A stretch of DNA of 64,000 bases from Thalassomonas sp. RHCl1. Lineage in GTDB: Bacteria; Pseudomonadota; Gammaproteobacteria; Enterobacterales; Alteromonadaceae. Position numbers and translations under genes: made by a program. Position 1 is the stretch's first letter. Each line of letters starts with the position of its first letter. This document shows positions 25,436 through 34,265 of this stretch, piece by piece. The DNA lies in assembly GCF_947387555.1 (NCBI RefSeq), contig NZ_CANDNZ010000001.1:930001-994000 (forward strand), in the 5' to 3' direction. The notes beneath the pieces are model-generated. The model made no database searches and was not told the DNA's origin. It saw nothing but the letters and a program-made list of their open reading frames with translations.

Positions 25436-26770
25436 ATGAATCTAATTAATAAAATAAAGCTGCTGCCATCGAGATTTTGGGCAAATCCGGATAATAAAGA
25501 AATATTGTCGGCTTCGGCGGTTATCTTGACTTTTAAGGTTTTTACCGCCGTTACCGGTTTTTTGGTCAGTGTGGTGATCACCCGGGCTTTAGGTACTACG
25601 GTGGCAGGATATTACTTTTTTATGTTATCGGCGATAGCTTTGCTTGGTAGTATTTCCCGGCTGGGTTTAGATCAGGCCATTGTTCGCTTTATGGCGGTTG
25701 CTAATGCCGGCGGAGAAAGAGGAAAGATTAAACTGATTTTTTCCTGGGCTTGTCGCTGGACCTTGTGCACTTCCTTGCTGATGTCTGCGCTCTTGTATGT
25801 TTTTTGCCAATTCTTTTATGCCCGGGTCTTTAATGATGGCGGTTATTTAATGCCGCTGCTTATCGCTTGCCTGGTGCTCCCCCTCAGTAATTTATTTACG
25901 GTGATATTGCAAAGCTTTCAGGGAGTGAAACAAATTGTTTCCTTTGCATGGCTAAATGGTGTCGAGCGGCCGATAAACCTGTTGGGGTTATTATTCATCA
26001 TCTTTGTTTTTGGGGCTATTGAGCTTGAACAAGCATTACTGACTTATCTGCTGGTCAATGTTTTAGTGGCTTTACTCGGTTATTTTTTGTGGCAAAAATA
26101 TCAAAAAGAAACGACTGAGCGCGAGAGTATACTTGCTGCGGCGGATATTAAAGTGAAATTGTGGCATAGCAGTATGTCTTTATGGGGGGTTGCCTGTCTG
26201 TCTATAGTGATGGGACAAGGAGCCCAGCTTCTTACCGGGTTCCTTTCCAGCCCGGAGCAGGTTACCTATTTTGCCGTGGCCAACCGGGTTGCGTTGTTAG
26301 TCGCTTTTATGCTTTTAGCTGTTAATGGTATCTTATCTCCGAAATTTGCCGAGCTTAAAGCAGACAATCGAAGTGAACGTTTGCAAAGTGTTTATCGTTC
26401 TTCCACCGGTCTGATGTTGCTGTTGACCACGCCTTTTATGGTGCTTGTATTTATTTTTGCACAAGAGATCCTGTGGTTATTTGGAAATGAACTGCAACCG
26501 GCAGTGAAGATACTCAGGCTGCTTATTGCTGCTCAATTTGTTAAGGTAGCCGTGGGTTCGGTAGGGCAATTATTGATTATGTCCGGTTTTGAGCATAGTC
26601 AGCGCCGGAATTTACTTTTGGCTGTGGCGATACTTGTATTGGTGGCTACTTTACTGATCCCCGTTTGGGGAGCTTTGGGTGCAGCTATTGCCGTATTTTG
26701 TGCCATGAGTTTCAACAATGTGCTTGGCTTATGGCAAGTCTATAAAAAATTAAATATCCGGTTGTTTTAA
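25436..26770 (+). CDS. Polysaccharide flippase, Wzx/PST family (copy 1)
   Basis: 444-residue polytopic membrane protein with about 12-14 predicted helices and the N-terminal pattern of PST/MOP flippases (VSVVITRALGTTVAGYYFFMLSAIALLGSISRLGLDQAIVRF). It would move undecaprenyl-linked repeat units to the periplasmic face. It sits between two sulfotransferase genes. A second flippase-like gene lies at 32928, so substrate division between them is open. Confidence 0.82.
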   Translation: MNLINKIKLLPSRFWANPDNKEILSASAVILTFKVFTAVTGFLVSVVITRALGTTVAGYYFFMLSAIALLGSISRLGLDQAIVRFMAVANAGGERGKIKLIFSWACRWTLCTSLLMSALLYVFCQFFYARVFNDGGYLMPLLIACLVLPLSNLFTVILQSFQGVKQIVSFAWLNGVERPINLLGLLFIIFVFGAIELEQALLTYLLVNVLVALLGYFLWQKYQKETTERESILAAADIKVKLWHSSMSLWGVACLSIVMGQGAQLLTGFLSSPEQVTYFAVANRVALLVAFMLLAVNGILSPKFAELKADNRSERLQSVYRSSTGLMLLLTTPFMVLVFIFAQEILWLFGNELQPAVKILRLLIAAQFVKVAVGSVGQLLIMSGFEHSQRRNLLLAVAILVLVATLLIPVWGALGAAIAVFCAMSFNNVLGLWQVYKKLNIRLF

Positions 26771-26786
26771 CAGAGAGTAAATCGTA

Positions 26787-27641
26787 TTGCTAACTAAAAA
26801 AATAAGGGCACTTAAGAGCTACCTGGATGCCCATCGGCGGTTAATCGCCCGTTATAAAGCCGCGGACAGCGTATTTATCTATCAAATGGGCAAGGTAGGC
26901 TCGACATCATTAGAGCACTCTCTGGCGAACGCTGTGCATGTGCATGCTTTTTATTCGCAAAACCATACTTGCCCGGTAAGACTGCAGGGGCTGGCTAAAT
27001 TTGGCATACGTCATATTTTCTACCGAGCCAAGCAGGAAGTTTTGAACTACCTGTTGCGCCGGGCATTTAAGCAACGTAAGAAAACCAAGATCATTACTCT
27101 GGTACGGGAGCCGGTGGCGCGAAATGTTTCGATGTTTTTTCATGATTTAGATGCTTATTTATTTGCAGCTTTTACCAATTGTGTTAATAGTCGTGCAAAA
27201 CCCTTAGCTACACGTTCCCAGGGAGCGGATTTGTTGATGGAGGTTTTTAACCAGGAGTTTAATCATCAATACCCGCTGGACTGGTTTGAGCAAGAGTTTC
27301 TTCCCATGACAGGTATTAACATTTATGAGCATCCGTTTGATAGCGAACAGGGGTTTGCCCATATTGTCCAAGACAATATAGAGTTATTATGTATTCGTAC
27401 CGATAAGTTGGCGCTTTGCGGTGATGTTTTGGAGCAGTTCTGTGTCCAGCCGGTTGAGCTGTTAAGTCGTAATGTGGCTGAACGAAAATGGTATGCAGAC
27501 GTTTATCAGCAATTTTTACAGCAATATCAGCCTGATGAGCAACAGCTGGTAAATATATTCAGTGATAAATTTTCCCGGCATTTCTTTAGTGAGCAAGAGC
27601 TGAAAGGCCTTGTGACTAAGTATTCAGCTACGCAGTCTTAA
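26787..27641 (+). CDS. Sulfotransferase-like capsular polysaccharide protein
   Basis: 284-residue protein with a P-loop-like YQMGKVGSTSLE (about 31-42) and a second nucleotide motif ITLVREPVARNVSMFF (about 104-119). This is the arrangement of PAPS-dependent sulfotransferases and of the putative capsular polysaccharide synthesis family (PF10364-like). A sulfotransferase role is likely but less certain than for the gene at 24689. The start is TTG at 26787; no ATG lies before the P-loop in a suitable position, and the ribosome-binding site is weak. It follows the flippase after 16 bp. Confidence 0.65.
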   Translation: MLTKKIRALKSYLDAHRRLIARYKAADSVFIYQMGKVGSTSLEHSLANAVHVHAFYSQNHTCPVRLQGLAKFGIRHIFYRAKQEVLNYLLRRAFKQRKKTKIITLVREPVARNVSMFFHDLDAYLFAAFTNCVNSRAKPLATRSQGADLLMEVFNQEFNHQYPLDWFEQEFLPMTGINIYEHPFDSEQGFAHIVQDNIELLCIRTDKLALCGDVLEQFCVQPVELLSRNVAERKWYADVYQQFLQQYQPDEQQLVNIFSDKFSRHFFSEQELKGLVTKYSATQS

Positions 27642-27762
27642 TTTTAATGTCAGCAAGGGAGCCTTCAGTTGTTTTATCGCCAGGGAGCGCGACCTCACTC
27701 TTGGGGTTTACCGCGGGGGCTTTTAGTTGCTATTAAATTGTTTTTATTATTAATAACGGATG

Positions 27763-27771
27763 TGCTAGAAT
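27763..27771 (+). promoter_or_regulatory. Extended -10 promoter before wecG
   Basis: TGCTAGAAT is an extended -10 element (TGnTAnAAT type) 110 bp before the wecG start. The -35 region is T-rich without a clear hexamer, which an extended -10 tolerates. Confidence 0.5.
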
Positions 27772-27880
27772 TCGCCCCTTAATTTCGGGAGCTTTCGCCT
27801 ATCTCTGCTTTATCGTAAAGGATTTTTAGGCTAAGGGAGCCCTGCGTGACGATGACTGTTTTTTCTGATACTAAGCTGAT

Positions 27881-28609
27881 ATGACTGAAACGAATATTGC
27901 GCCGGTGAAACTTGCCGGTGTTAAAGTACACCCTTTTGCTTCCGTTGATGAACTTCTTAATTGTGTCTTTAACTCTGACGGGGAAATTAGCCCGGGTATG
28001 GCGGTTGCCGTTAACCCGGAAAAGGTACTTAAAAGTCTGGAAGATGAAGAAACAAAGGCTATTTTAAACGGTGCAACCATAACCTACGCCGACGGCATAG
28101 GGGTGGTTAAGGCACTGGAGAGAAAAGTGGATCGTAAGCTGACAAAAATTGCCGGCTGCGAACTTTGGCTGGATGTGCTTAACCGCTCAAAAAACTATCA
28201 TTCAAAGGTCTTGCTTGTCGGCGCCAGAGCGGAAGTCGTGAAAAAAAGCGCCGAGATATTATTGAGCCGAGGGATTAACGTTGTTCATTATATGGACGGA
28301 TATTTTTCTGATGAGCAAGTAGTCCTTAAGGCCATTGAAAAGCATCAGGCGCAAATTGTTATCGTGGCTCAAGGCTCACCACGACAGGAAAAATTAATTA
28401 ATCGCTTGCAACAGGTGCACCCTAAGGTGTTTTATATGGGCGTTGGCGGTAGCTTTGATGTGTTGGCCGGGCATGTCAAAAGAGCGCCGGCACTGTGGAT
28501 TAAATATAATGTTGAATGGTTATACCGGCTGCTGGCCGAGCCGAAAAGAATCATCAGACAATTTAAGTTGCTTAAATATGTCTATTTATACCTGCTTAAC
28601 CGCCTTTAA
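27881..28609 (+). CDS. wecG: WecG/TagA/CpsF-family glycosyltransferase
   Basis: 242-residue GT26 enzyme. Characteristic segments are AVNPEKV, TYADGIGVVKAL (about 69-80, with the catalytic Asp), KVLLVGARAEVVKKSAEIL, IVAQGSPRQEK and GVGGSFDVLAGHVKRAP. WecG transfers ManNAcA from its UDP form onto GlcNAc-PP-undecaprenol in enterobacterial common antigen synthesis; TagA relatives transfer ManNAc. The presence of wecB and wecC in the same locus favours ManNAcA. The C-terminal basic/aromatic tail (LAEPKRIIRQFKLLKYVYLYL) is the usual membrane-docking region. Confidence 0.85.
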   Translation: MTETNIAPVKLAGVKVHPFASVDELLNCVFNSDGEISPGMAVAVNPEKVLKSLEDEETKAILNGATITYADGIGVVKALERKVDRKLTKIAGCELWLDVLNRSKNYHSKVLLVGARAEVVKKSAEILLSRGINVVHYMDGYFSDEQVVLKAIEKHQAQIVIVAQGSPRQEKLINRLQQVHPKVFYMGVGGSFDVLAGHVKRAPALWIKYNVEWLYRLLAEPKRIIRQFKLLKYVYLYLLNRL

Positions 28610-28618
28610 CTGCCCTGA

Positions 28619-29689
28619 ATGAATATTTTAATTGTCTCTAATATGGGACCTAAGCCCTCAGCGCCATTACAAGGGCAGTTTGTTGATAAGCAGGTCGAGC
28701 GGCTTCGGCAGAAGTCGCCGACTATTGATTATTTTAACTTAAGCTGGAATGGCGACAGTATTTTTCACCGTGTGCTTAAATACCCGGTATACTTCTTTCA
28801 GTTTTTTATACGCTATCTTTTATCAGCTAAAAAAATTGATATCATGCATATCCACTTTTATTTTCCGACGATTGTTTGCGGTGTTCTTTATAAATTACTG
28901 CGCAATCCCGGAGTTAAGATTGTAGTCACCTGTCATGGTAGTGATATATATGCTTACCAGCCACCCGGAGTTGTTTATCGCTATCTGTCCCGTTTCGTGA
29001 ACCACTGGTTTTTTACTTCTGAGAGCTTGTACCATCGTTTTTTTCGCAAGCTTGATAATAAAACTATTTTATCTGCCGGGTTCGACGATGAAGTGTTTGC
29101 CCGCTCACAAGATGAGGGAAATAAAAAATTTGACTGTTTATTTGTTGGAACGCTAGATCACAATAAAGGAGTTGATCGTTTAATTGCTCTGGCAACCAAG
29201 ATGCCAGATATCCACTTCGGCGTTGTTGGTGCGGGAATGCTGGCCGAGCAACTCCGTCAGTATGCAAGTAAATATAATAATTTAACTTTGCTTGGCAGCA
29301 GGTCGGCCACTGAACTGGCAGATATTGTTAAGGCCTCCAAATTCCTGATCTCACTTTCCCGTAATGAATCTTTTGGATTGGTTATTGCCGAGGCTCATGC
29401 TTGTGGTATACCCTGTATTGCCACAGAAACAGACGGTTCGCTAGAACAGCTTGAAGACAGTCCGTACCTTATCGCTCAAGGGGGCCTTGATGAAGAATCG
29501 CTTATCGAGCAGTTAACGGAGAAAATTCAGCAAGCTTTAAATTTAGTTATATCGGACTACCAAGACTTACAAGTTCAAGCTGTTGCTAAAGCAGCAAACT
29601 ATTCATTGAGTAATGTTATTAGCGTGATAGAAAGTCAATACAAAGCTCTATATTGTAGCCAATCAAGTGGTTGTAAAAATGTACAATAA
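28619..29689 (+). CDS. Glycosyltransferase family 4 (GT-B fold)
   Basis: 356-residue cytoplasmic glycosyltransferase with HIHFYFP and TCHGSDIYAY acceptor-side motifs (about 78-120), the donor-domain opening FVGTLDHNKGVDRLI (about 177), and the GT4 signature SLSRNESFGLVIAEAHACGIPCIATETDG (about 244-272; given only for location). It starts 9 bp after wecG and overlaps the next gene by 11 bp. It adds a repeat-unit sugar; specificity is unknown. Confidence 0.85.
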   Translation: MNILIVSNMGPKPSAPLQGQFVDKQVERLRQKSPTIDYFNLSWNGDSIFHRVLKYPVYFFQFFIRYLLSAKKIDIMHIHFYFPTIVCGVLYKLLRNPGVKIVVTCHGSDIYAYQPPGVVYRYLSRFVNHWFFTSESLYHRFFRKLDNKTILSAGFDDEVFARSQDEGNKKFDCLFVGTLDHNKGVDRLIALATKMPDIHFGVVGAGMLAEQLRQYASKYNNLTLLGSRSATELADIVKASKFLISLSRNESFGLVIAEAHACGIPCIATETDGSLEQLEDSPYLIAQGGLDEESLIEQLTEKIQQALNLVISDYQDLQVQAVAKAANYSLSNVISVIESQYKALYCSQSSGCKNVQ

Positions 29690-30656
29690 AACGGTCGGCA
29701 TTTATATGCCAACTCATAATCGAGTTGAACTATTAAAACAAGCGGTTAATTCTGTTCTGGCACAGAGCTATCAAAATTTTAAACTGGTCATTGTTGATGA
29801 CGGTTCAAGTGATGATACTTACCAGTATCTGTCTTCGTTAACGGATGAACGCATCAGCTTTTTACATCATACAAGCCCGCAAGGGGCTTGTCGTTCGAGA
29901 AACGAAGCGATTGCAGCTCTTGAGACTGAGCTTGTAACCGGACTTGATGATGATGATAAGTTTTTACCGCATCGGTTAGAAGACTTACTCAGCGCTTACA
30001 GTGACAATTATGCTTTCATTTGCAGTGGTTATTATTGGAATTACGGCGCCCATAAGAAGGCCTTGTTTAAAAATAATCAGCAGATATCGTTATCGAATGC
30101 ATTTGATTTGAATCAGTGCTCTAATCAAATATTGGTTAAACGGGAAAGGTTGCTGGGTGAAGGGGGGTTTGATGAGAATATCCCGGCCTTGCAAGATCAT
30201 GATCTCTGGGTCAGGTTGATCTCTAAATATGGTCCAGCCTTTCGTATTGGTAAATCTTCTTATATTGTCAATGACGATCACAGCATTGAACGTATTTCTT
30301 CATTAAAAAATAAGCTACGGGCGATTGAGATATTTGAAGAAAAACATGGTGCGCTCATGAAAGTGCGTAACAAAGAAAACTTTTTGTTTTATAAAAAGAA
30401 AGTCAAAGGCGAAAGCTTTACTTTCATTGATTTGTTGAAATCGAGTCGTTACGGGTTATTCGGGTTGAAATTGCGTTTTTATTTTTCAGGTTATTTCAAA
30501 GGATTATCTAGTGCCCGGCTTAATTATCTGCAAACAGGGGATGTGAGTAAAAGTATCTCTCAATACTTATTGAATTATTTAAAATCCTTTAAAGGAATTG
30601 TTTTTTCTGCTCTTGTATTTGCCCTTATTTGGTATTTTTTATTTGCAAATCATTGA
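29679..30656 (+). CDS. Glycosyltransferase family 2 (GT-A fold) with C-terminal membrane helix
   Basis: 325-residue inverting glycosyltransferase. GT-A signatures include VGIYMPTHNRVELLKQA, LVIVDDGSSDDT and the metal-binding LDDDDKFLP, followed by LQDHDLWVRL. A hydrophobic helix ends the protein (IVFSALVFALIWYFLF), suggesting inner-membrane anchoring. The ATG at 29679 is chosen over a GTG at 29667 because the family N-terminus starts a few residues before the first strand. It overlaps the preceding gene by 11 bp. Confidence 0.85.
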   Translation: MYNKTVGIYMPTHNRVELLKQAVNSVLAQSYQNFKLVIVDDGSSDDTYQYLSSLTDERISFLHHTSPQGACRSRNEAIAALETELVTGLDDDDKFLPHRLEDLLSAYSDNYAFICSGYYWNYGAHKKALFKNNQQISLSNAFDLNQCSNQILVKRERLLGEGGFDENIPALQDHDLWVRLISKYGPAFRIGKSSYIVNDDHSIERISSLKNKLRAIEIFEEKHGALMKVRNKENFLFYKKKVKGESFTFIDLLKSSRYGLFGLKLRFYFSGYFKGLSSARLNYLQTGDVSKSISQYLLNYLKSFKGIVFSALVFALIWYFLFANH

Positions 30657-30758
30657 CATCAGGTTATTCATCTCTGTTTTTTCTTTATTGCTGATACAGA
30701 GTTTGCGTTGTGAATATAGTTACTTTGCGATTTTATTTTAATAAAAAAGGTTAAAAAA

Positions 30759-31649
30759 ATGTCTCCGATTACTCCTGGTTTGCTCCTTCAATGGTTTATC
30801 AAAGATATTAAAAAAATTATTCTGTTTTCGTTGCTGTTTGCTGCAATTTCAGTGGTTTATTCACTTAGTTTACCCAATACATATTCTTCAAGCGGTAAGG
30901 TTGCCTCAAATTTATCTGATTCAAAATCCATGGGGGGAGCACTTTCTAATTTGGGCGGTTTAGCATCCCTGGCCGGAGTGTCACTTGGCGGGGACGGCTT
31001 ATCTCCCGAAGTTTTAAAGGAAATGCTCAATTCGACTTCTTTCCTGGCGTCGTTTATTAAAGCCTATCAACTTGAAAAAGAGATCATGGCCGCTGAAAGT
31101 TATGATCCTGTTGCAGATACATTTAGCTATGATGAAAAAGTTTATGACATTAACAGCGAGCAATGGGTGAGGGATTATAAGTTTCCGCAAAGCTTAATTC
31201 CTGACGGTACCGAATTAGTGGAAAAGTTTAAAGAAAATTTTCGTACAGACTATGACAGGAAAACTAAATTAATCTCGCTTAATTTTACGTCTTTATCGCC
31301 GGTATTTTCTCAAAGGGTGTTAAATGATCTGATTTTCCATTTTAATAATTATCTTCGGAAAATTGATGCTGAAGACTCAACATCTAATATTAAATACCTT
31401 AAGGAGCAATTAGGAAAATCAAGCTACAGGGAGGTCAAGGTTGCTTTACAACAGATAATGGAAGAGCAATATAAAAAATTGGCATTGGCGGAGACCCGTG
31501 AACAATATGCCTTAAGGGTGATAGAGTCACCTATGATGGCTGCTAAAAAAAGTGGCCCAAAAAGAGCCTTTATCTGTATTGCTATAACATTATTCGGCAC
31601 CCTGTTCAGTATTCTCATTTTATGGTCGGTCAGAATTTTTAGGCTGTAA
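30759..31649 (+). CDS. wzz: Chain-length determinant protein Wzz
   Basis: 296-residue polysaccharide co-polymerase with two membrane helices (about 18-37 and 268-290) bracketing a periplasmic domain with a Gly/Ser/Leu-rich loop (MGGALSNLGGLASLAG, about 64-79) and coiled-coil helices. The proline-rich motif before TM2 (ESPMMAAKKSGPKR) is characteristic. No cytoplasmic tyrosine kinase domain is attached, so this is a Wzz (PCP1)-type regulator rather than a Wzc. A ribosome-binding AAAAAAGG precedes the ATG. Confidence 0.87.
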   Translation: MSPITPGLLLQWFIKDIKKIILFSLLFAAISVVYSLSLPNTYSSSGKVASNLSDSKSMGGALSNLGGLASLAGVSLGGDGLSPEVLKEMLNSTSFLASFIKAYQLEKEIMAAESYDPVADTFSYDEKVYDINSEQWVRDYKFPQSLIPDGTELVEKFKENFRTDYDRKTKLISLNFTSLSPVFSQRVLNDLIFHFNNYLRKIDAEDSTSNIKYLKEQLGKSSYREVKVALQQIMEEQYKKLALAETREQYALRVIESPMMAAKKSGPKRAFICIAITLFGTLFSILILWSVRIFRL

Positions 31650-31654
31650 TTTAG

Positions 31655-32923
31655 ATGACTGAAAATGTAACTAAACTCGGTAATTTATTTTCTTTATATA
31701 AATATGCCTTGGTGCTGACTGTCGCAATTTGCTTATTTTTCATTGCCCCGCTGACAAAGCTGTCCCTGGTACCGAGTTTCGTTGATGAAGCGATATTGTT
31801 CGGGCTCTTTCTTTTTACGGCATATAAGAGCAGAACAGACAAGGTTGTCCGTTATGTCTTTATTTTATATCTTACTTTGTTCGCCTTCTTTGTGGCGATG
31901 AGCGTTTCAGCCCTTTCATCACGCGGATTAACCGCGGTATTGCTGCAGGTTTTTATTCATTTAAAGTACATGTTATTTTTTGTCTTTTTTTGGGCCTTGT
32001 TTGGGCCCAAATATAGCTTAAAGTTTGCTTATTTCATTTTAGGGGTAACCGTTCTTTTTTTAGTGATCAATGTTTTGACGGGGAGCTGGTTTAATACGCT
32101 GTTGGATACCCCGATTAATTTGCGTTCAGGGGGAGCACGGCCTATAGGGATCCAGGCGGATACCGGTAGCTTAGGAACTACATTTGCGTTGCTGGGTTGT
32201 CTGTTTATCTGCGGCTTAAAGTCTGTTAGTCGAAGTTTTAAAGTTGTGTTGTTGATTATAGCGTCGGTATTTATTCTAGTGGCCAGTACACGTACCGGCC
32301 TGATTCTGTTACCTCTTATCGTACTCTGGTGGTTAAGAGATTCATTTAAGTCTTTTGTGATTGCCATCTTGTTGGTTATTTGTGCTGCTTTGGCCATGAA
32401 GTCGAGTAATTACATGGATGAAATTGTTGAAATAACTATAAACAATGTCGAATCGACGATAGATGATCCTGTGGCTTCTTCCTATATCAGGGGCATAATG
32501 ATTTTTTTCTCTTTTGAATTGGCAAATGACAGGTTTCCCCTTGGCACCGGGGCTGCGACTTACGGTACAGTTATGTCTGATAATAGTGATGTCTATGCTG
32601 AAATAGGCTTGCAAAATAGCCGCTACTTCGTTGATAAAGAAGGTATTTATGACAGCAATTTTGCCAGTTTATTGGGAGAGTTTGGCTATTTTGGTGTGAT
32701 ATTGTATTTTGTGTTTTTTTATAAAATGATAAAAGCGCCAATAAAAAATAGTGCTTTGTATTGCAGCGAAGGTGAGTTTCGTTTTGTGTTGTTTTTGCTC
32801 GTGCTCGCGCATGCGATTACCACGCCTATTTTTATGAATACTTATCCTGCGTTTATTTTGGCATTAGTCATGGTTGCCTCTTACCATCATCAATCAGCTG
32901 CCGAGTCGAAAATAGAGGAATAA
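31655..32923 (+). CDS. O-antigen polymerase/ligase-family protein (Wzy-like)
   Basis: 422-residue polytopic membrane protein with about ten to twelve helices and a large periplasmic loop (about 255-335) characteristic of the Wzy/WaaL (PF04932-type) family. The central VASTRTGLILLPLIVLWW segment matches the conserved O-antigen polymerase/ligase core. With Wzx and Wzz next to it, polymerisation of the repeat unit is the likely role. It lies 5 bp after wzz and 4 bp before a flippase gene. Confidence 0.8.
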   Translation: MTENVTKLGNLFSLYKYALVLTVAICLFFIAPLTKLSLVPSFVDEAILFGLFLFTAYKSRTDKVVRYVFILYLTLFAFFVAMSVSALSSRGLTAVLLQVFIHLKYMLFFVFFWALFGPKYSLKFAYFILGVTVLFLVINVLTGSWFNTLLDTPINLRSGGARPIGIQADTGSLGTTFALLGCLFICGLKSVSRSFKVVLLIIASVFILVASTRTGLILLPLIVLWWLRDSFKSFVIAILLVICAALAMKSSNYMDEIVEITINNVESTIDDPVASSYIRGIMIFFSFELANDRFPLGTGAATYGTVMSDNSDVYAEIGLQNSRYFVDKEGIYDSNFASLLGEFGYFGVILYFVFFYKMIKAPIKNSALYCSEGEFRFVLFLLVLAHAITTPIFMNTYPAFILALVMVASYHHQSAAESKIEE

Positions 32924-32927
32924 TTAA

Positions 32928-34265
32928 ATGCTGTCTGCTATCGCTCGTGCATTTGAAAAAATTAATATATTCCTGCTGTCTCTTGTTATCGCCACTCTCT
33001 TCGGTACGCAAAGTTTTGCAACATTTGCGGTTGCCATGTCCTATGCCCTGATTATTTTCAGCATTGTCGAGCTAGGCGGGCAACAGCTTTATACTTATTT
33101 TAACCGTGAAGTGAGCGAGTTAACGCCAAAATCACTGAACGGTGCCAAATCTGTATTGTTTATGTTGCTGCTTCCCTTAGTGTTTCTTTGTGAGGCTTGG
33201 TTGTTGACCGGCTTGCTTGCAATAGCCTATTTTATAGAGTCTTTAAGTAATTCTGTTCGGTATCAACTTTTTCAGGGGCATTTTCATAAAAAAGAGGCTT
33301 TGCTTTATCTAAGTGAACGGTTAATTTGGCTTTTAGTCATAAGTACTCTTTATGGTGCTAATTATTTTTCTTTAGCTTTTGACCTGTCCCTTACCGAGCT
33401 TTTTGTCTTCTTCTGTGTGCTTAAATGGGGATATTTTATTTTATACTGCCGGTTAAGCAAGGGCATGGCAGTTAACCACAGATTTAATTTTAATCGTCAG
33501 CTTTATGTAAACTTATTGAAGCACGGGAAATATTTTATTATCTCTGCATTTGTTGCCTCTGTATTTATGCAAGTTGATATTCTGGTTTTTAATTGGTTGG
33601 GAGCCAATGAGCAGGAAATTGCTCTGATTTCGGCTTTTGTACGCCTGGTTACTGCAACCTTTTTTATTTCAACGGTATTGCAGCAGTATATTTTACCAAA
33701 ATTTGACCGACTGCAGAGAGATGCAGTACTGTTTTCACGTTATCAAACATATATCAGCTATTTTGCTTTTTTTCTTACCTGCTCTCTTATGGCGTTAAGC
33801 GATTTGTATCTGTTGATTTTTTTTGGTGGAAAAAATATTGCGGACGGCTTACCGCCCTACAGCGGTTCTTTTATTTTATTATTGGTTTTTTCCAGGTTTT
33901 GTCGTGATCCCATTTCCTTGTACCTGGGGCAAAATAACAAGAATAAAACTAAGGTGAAAATTCTGGCCGGAACTTTGCCGCTGAAAGTGTTGACGGTTGG
34001 CCTATGTTATCAATTTTTTGACATTGCAGCCGGAATTATTGCCATTGTCATTTTTGACGCCTTAGTTTATTGGTTCTTCAGGTATTACACGGCTTTTCGC
34101 AATTGGGATAAGAATTATTTAGCAGGGGTTTTCCTTTTATTTTGTTTCTCATTTGTTGTAGTATACCTCCCCTTATTTTCCCGCATAGCGATTGCTGTTA
34201 TCGGGTTAACGCTAGCCTATTTGTTTTTCTCTAAAGTGACCAAGCCAGGAGTTTTGTTTAAATGA
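32928..34265 (+). CDS. Polysaccharide flippase-like membrane protein (copy 2)
   Basis: 445-residue polytopic protein with about 12 helices and MOP/PST flippase character (TLFGTQSFATFAVAMSYALIIFSIVELGGQQ; ASVFMQVDILVFNWLGANEQEIALISAFVRL). It is less typical than the copy at 25436 and has no close resemblance to it by eye. It may translocate a differently decorated unit or a separate glycan. It overlaps the pyruvyltransferase gene by 4 bp (ATGA). Confidence 0.72.
   Translation: MLSAIARAFEKINIFLLSLVIATLFGTQSFATFAVAMSYALIIFSIVELGGQQLYTYFNREVSELTPKSLNGAKSVLFMLLLPLVFLCEAWLLTGLLAIAYFIESLSNSVRYQLFQGHFHKKEALLYLSERLIWLLVISTLYGANYFSLAFDLSLTELFVFFCVLKWGYFILYCRLSKGMAVNHRFNFNRQLYVNLLKHGKYFIISAFVASVFMQVDILVFNWLGANEQEIALISAFVRLVTATFFISTVLQQYILPKFDRLQRDAVLFSRYQTYISYFAFFLTCSLMALSDLYLLIFFGGKNIADGLPPYSGSFILLLVFSRFCRDPISLYLGQNNKNKTKVKILAGTLPLKVLTVGLCYQFFDIAAGIIAIVIFDALVYWFFRYYTAFRNWDKNYLAGVFLLFCFSFVVVYLPLFSRIAIAVIGLTLAYLFFSKVTKPGVLFK

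Noticed and set aside
27647-27736. 29-codon frame starting just after the second sulfotransferase gene
   Set aside because: No clear ribosome-binding site and no recognisable sequence; it overlaps the T-rich promoter region of wecG.
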